The notes under the pieces were generated by a model. The model saw only the letters and a list, made by a program, of their open reading frames with translations, did no database searches and was not told the origin of the DNA. From contig NZ_CALWOJ010000155.1 of the NCBI RefSeq assembly GCF_944383115.1, positions 1-64,000 on the forward strand: DNA of 64,000 bases. The letters run 5' to 3'. Of the stretch, positions 61,702-64,000 are shown one piece after another. This DNA is from an uncultured Flavonifractor sp. (GTDB lineage Bacteria > Bacillota > Clostridia > Oscillospirales > Oscillospiraceae). Numbering within the stretch: position 1 is the first letter of the stretch; each line of letters begins with the position of its first letter. The position numbers and the translations under genes are program-made.

Positions 61702-62628
61702 ATGAAGATGGAGCGGCTCATCGGCATTCTGTCCATCCTGCTCCAGCGGGAGAAGGTCACCGCTCCCGAGCTGGCAGAGCAGTTCGAGGTATCCCGCCGA
61801 ACCATCCAGCGGGACATTGAGTCCCTGTGCCGGGCGGGCATCCCCATCGCCACCGCCCAGGGTTCCGGGGGCGGCATCTCCATCATGGAGGGCTACCGGC
61901 TGGACCGGACGGTACTCACCGCCCCGGAGATGCAGGCCATTCTGGCGGGACTTAGAAGCCTGGACAGCGTCAGCGGTACCCGGCGCTATGCCCAGCTGAT
62001 GGAAAAGCTGTCTGCTGGGACGGGCGGATTGGTGCCGGGCGGCGCCCACATGCTCATCGATCTCTCCTCCTGGTACAAGACCAGCCTGCCGCCCAAAATT
62101 GAACTGATCCAAAGGGCTATGGAGCAGCACCGCGCCATTCGCTTTACCTACTTCTCTCCCAAGGAGGAATCGGTGCGCACCGTTGAACCCTACTACTTGG
62201 TGTTCCACTGGTCCACCTGGTATGTGTGGGGCTGGTGCCGGGGCCGTAAGGATTTCCGCCTGTTCAAATTGAACCGCATGACGGACCTCGCTGCCGGCGA
62301 GCCCTTTGCGCCCCGGTACGCGCCCCTGCCCGACCTGGAGCCGGAGCGGGTTTTTCCCGTCAAGTATCAGGTCACAGCCCTCTTTGCGTCCACCTGCCGG
62401 TGGCGGCTGGTGGAGGAGTACGGCGCAGACCGCTTCACTGTGGAGCCGGACGGCAGACTGCGCTTTACCGGGGGCTTTCCCGATGCGGACAGCGTACTCA
62501 GCTGGATACTGACCTTCGGGGACAAGGCGGAATTACTGGAACCGGAAGAATTACGGGAACGGTTGAGGGAACTGACCGAAACACTGGCCCGCCGTTACCG
62601 AAAGGGGGATTCGTATGGCCTCTCATAA
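61702..62628 (+). CDS. HTH-WYL (YafY/YobV-like) transcriptional regulator
   Basis: A 308-residue regulator. Residues about 1-60 form a DeoR-like winged helix (RLIGILSILLQREKVTAPELAEQFEVSRRTIQRDIESLC). The WYL domain follows (about 140-235; IRFTYFSPKEESVRTVEPYYLVF, STWYVWGWCRGRKDFRLFKLNRM), which binds small ligands or nucleic acid, and a WCX C-terminal part. The start ATG 61702 is preceded by GAAAGG. Its 3' end overlaps the TfoX-N gene by 14 bases. As in Bacillus yobV-yobU, it sits with a GyrI-like protein. Confidence 0.88.
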   Translation: MKMERLIGILSILLQREKVTAPELAEQFEVSRRTIQRDIESLCRAGIPIATAQGSGGGISIMEGYRLDRTVLTAPEMQAILAGLRSLDSVSGTRRYAQLMEKLSAGTGGLVPGGAHMLIDLSSWYKTSLPPKIELIQRAMEQHRAIRFTYFSPKEESVRTVEPYYLVFHWSTWYVWGWCRGRKDFRLFKLNRMTDLAAGEPFAPRYAPLPDLEPERVFPVKYQVTALFASTCRWRLVEEYGADRFTVEPDGRLRFTGGFPDADSVLSWILTFGDKAELLEPEELRERLRELTETLARRYRKGDSYGLS

Positions 62629-62935
62629 GGACTTTGTGGACTATGTGGCCGAGCAGTTGCGGGAGGCAGGCGCCATCCGCAGCCGGAAGATGTTCGGCGA
62701 GTACGGCCTCTACTGCGACGATGTGTTCTTCGCCGTCATCTGCGACGACCAGCTTTTTATGAAGGTCACCCCGGTGGGGGAGACGGCCTTTCCCAATCTG
62801 CCCAAGGCCCCGCCCTATGAGGGAGCCAGGGACTACATCTGGGTGGAGGATGTGGACGACCGGGACACCATGACTGCCCTCACCCGCCTCACCTGTCTGG
62901 CCCTCCAGGCCCAGCCCAAGAAAGGGAGGAAATGA
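62615..62935 (+). CDS. TfoX N-terminal domain protein
   Basis: A 106-residue protein made of the TfoX N-terminal domain alone (RKMFGEYGLYCDDVFFAVICDDQLFMKV, PYEGARDYIWVEDVDDRD). Stand-alone TfoX-N proteins are common in Firmicutes and unrelated to the competence role of the full-length TfoX; the function is unknown. It overlaps the WYL gene by 14 bases and the GyrI-like gene by four bases. Confidence 0.88.
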   Translation: MASHKDFVDYVAEQLREAGAIRSRKMFGEYGLYCDDVFFAVICDDQLFMKVTPVGETAFPNLPKAPPYEGARDYIWVEDVDDRDTMTALTRLTCLALQAQPKKGRK

Positions 62936-62937
62936 CC

Positions 62938-63573
62938 ATGGCCTTTGACTACAAGAAGGAGTACAAGGAATTCTATCTGCCCCCCAGAACGCCGGGCATC
63001 GTCACGGTGCCCGCCATGAGCTTCCTGGCGGTGCGGGGCCAGGGCGATCCCAATGAGGAAACCGGCGCCTACAAGCAGGCCCTGGAGCTGCTCTACGCGG
63101 TAGCCTACACCATTAAAATGAGCAAGATGGGCAAGCACAGGCTGGAGGGCTACTTCGACTATGTGGTGCCGCCCCTGGAGGGCCTTTGGTGGCAGGAGGG
63201 TGTCCATGGGGTGGATTACATCCACAAGGAAGCGTTTCAGTGGATCTCCCTCATCCGCCTGCCGGAGTTTGTGACGGAAGAAGTCTTTGATTGGGCCGTC
63301 CGGGAGGCCGCGGAGAAAAAGCAGCGGGACTTCTCCAAGGTGGAGTTCTTCCCCTGGGAGGAGGGTCTGTGTGTCCAGTGTATGCACATCGGCCCCTACG
63401 ACAATGAGCCCGCCACCGTGGCGGCCATGGATGAATACGCCAAATCCCAAGGCTACGAGCTGGATTTCAGCCAGGGCCGGTTTCATCACGAGATCTATTT
63501 GAGCGATGTACGGCGGTGCAAACCGGAAAAGCTGAAAACCGTCATCCGGCAGCCCATTAAACGGGCAGAGTGA
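62938..63573 (+). CDS. GyrI-like small-molecule-binding protein
   Basis: A 211-residue protein of the GyrI-like (SOUL/BacM-type multidrug-binding) family: YLPPRTPGIVTVPAMSFLAVRGQGDPN, YDYVVPPLEGLWW-type core and LCVQCMHIGPYDNEPATVAAMDEY. Such domains bind hydrophobic or cationic drugs. I choose ATG 62938, eight bases from GGAGG, rather than ATG 62932, which would be only two bases away. Its position after a WYL regulator fits a drug- or lipid-sensing cassette. Confidence 0.85.
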   Translation: MAFDYKKEYKEFYLPPRTPGIVTVPAMSFLAVRGQGDPNEETGAYKQALELLYAVAYTIKMSKMGKHRLEGYFDYVVPPLEGLWWQEGVHGVDYIHKEAFQWISLIRLPEFVTEEVFDWAVREAAEKKQRDFSKVEFFPWEEGLCVQCMHIGPYDNEPATVAAMDEYAKSQGYELDFSQGRFHHEIYLSDVRRCKPEKLKTVIRQPIKRAE

Positions 63574-63605
63574 GGAAGAAGATGGGCGTTGAAGGGAGCA
63601 TTGGT

Positions 63606-64000
63606 ATGGCAACTTCCAGGGTGACAGAGTATTTTCCTTGCCCGGTGGAGCAGGTGTGGCGGACCGTGACCGACCTTTCCCATACCGCCTGGCGCAGCGA
63701 TTTGGCTCGGGTGGATATTCTGGACGCAATTCATTTTGTGGAGCATACCAAGAGCGGCTATGCTACTCACTTTACCGTCACGGCCTGTGAGCCGCCGCTG
63801 CGCTGGGCCTTCACCATGGAAAACGGCAATATGTCCGGTTCCTGGGAGGGATTCTTCCAGGCAGCGGAGGGCGGTACCCGGCTCCATTGTACCGAAACTG
63901 TCAACGCCAAACGCTGGTGGATGCGCCCCTTTGTCCCCGGCTATCTGAAGCGTCAGCAGAAACTTTATTTGGATGATTTGCGGAAGGAATTGCTGAAATA
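63606..64000 (+). CDS. SRPBCC-family protein, cut by the window end
   Basis: About 131 residues starting MATSRVTEYFPCPVEQVWRTVTDLSHTAWRSD, the usual SRPBCC/polyketide-cyclase-like start with a helix-grip cavity that binds lipids or aromatic compounds. The last two bases are TA, so the stop probably falls at 63999-64001. ATG 63606 is preceded by AAGGGA at a distance of eight; an in-frame ATG at 63582 is possible and adds eight residues. Last gene of the WYL operon in view. Confidence 0.8.
   Translation, partial: MATSRVTEYFPCPVEQVWRTVTDLSHTAWRSDLARVDILDAIHFVEHTKSGYATHFTVTACEPPLRWAFTMENGNMSGSWEGFFQAAEGGTRLHCTETVNAKRWWMRPFVPGYLKRQQKLYLDDLRKELLK

Overview
The window reads as chromosomal DNA from a GC-rich anaerobic Firmicute, probably a gut Oscillospiraceae/Clostridia-type bacterium. 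This is inferred from strong AGGAGG-type ribosome binding sites, SigA-like promoters with 17-bp spacers, several S-layer-homology (SLH) surface proteins, an AgrA/AgrC-like two-component pair, a ferredoxin-dependent 2-oxoacid oxidoreductase, a GctAB-like CoA-transferase and the absence of aerobic respiratory genes. No rRNA, CRISPR array, complete phage or transposase was seen.

Layout. 1-4.2 kb: housekeeping genes (3' part of murA, a WalJ/YycJ-like hydrolase, rlmH, a phosphohexomutase). 4.2-10.5 kb (minus): a MacAB-like efflux operon ending in an SLH protein, with two tandem 11-bp repeats at its promoter. 10.7-13.2 kb (minus): a phosphoesterase and a ParB-like/BMP-domain fusion. 13.4-15.1 kb: an amylosucrase-like GH13 protein whose catalytic residues are all replaced. 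15.26 kb: tRNA-Ala(GGC). 15.5-31.3 kb (minus): two giant secreted SLH proteins (about 2,700 and 2,440 residues), then a LytTR response regulator/histidine kinase pair (31.6-33.6 kb). This block ends in a degenerate copy of the same tRNA and in gene remnants (33.6-34.4 kb). 34.4-39.9 kb (minus): a branched-chain amino acid ABC transporter, livJHMGF. 40.1-45.8 kb: another SLH protein facing an XRE regulator, then a transmembrane Ser/Thr kinase with extracellular leucine-rich repeats and its HTH partner.

46.2-59.2 kb is a catabolic region around one LysR gene. The left operon encodes a sodium symporter, a MIF-like tautomerase, a flavin-reductase-like protein, an M20 dipeptidase, an ATC-hydrolase-like protein and an L-cysteine desulfidase. 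The right operon encodes a two-subunit CoA-transferase, a four-subunit 2-oxoacid:ferredoxin oxidoreductase and a second symporter. A coherent but unproven reading is use of cysteine-yielding peptides or thiazolines: import, hydrolysis to cysteine, desulfidation to pyruvate, sulfide and ammonia, then oxidation to acyl-CoA with ferredoxin reduction and CoA transfer.

59.3-64 kb: a MATE exporter behind a roughly 310-nt leader with a 30-codon ORF and two terminator-like hairpins, a GNAT acetyltransferase, and a WYL regulator operon (TfoX-N, GyrI-like and SRPBCC proteins) with an inverted repeat at its promoter; the last gene runs off the window.

The observations most worth a second look are the sulfur/2-oxoacid region, the MATE leader, the GH13 pseudoenzyme, the tRNA-flanked surface-protein block and the operator placement at the XRE/SLH divergent promoter.
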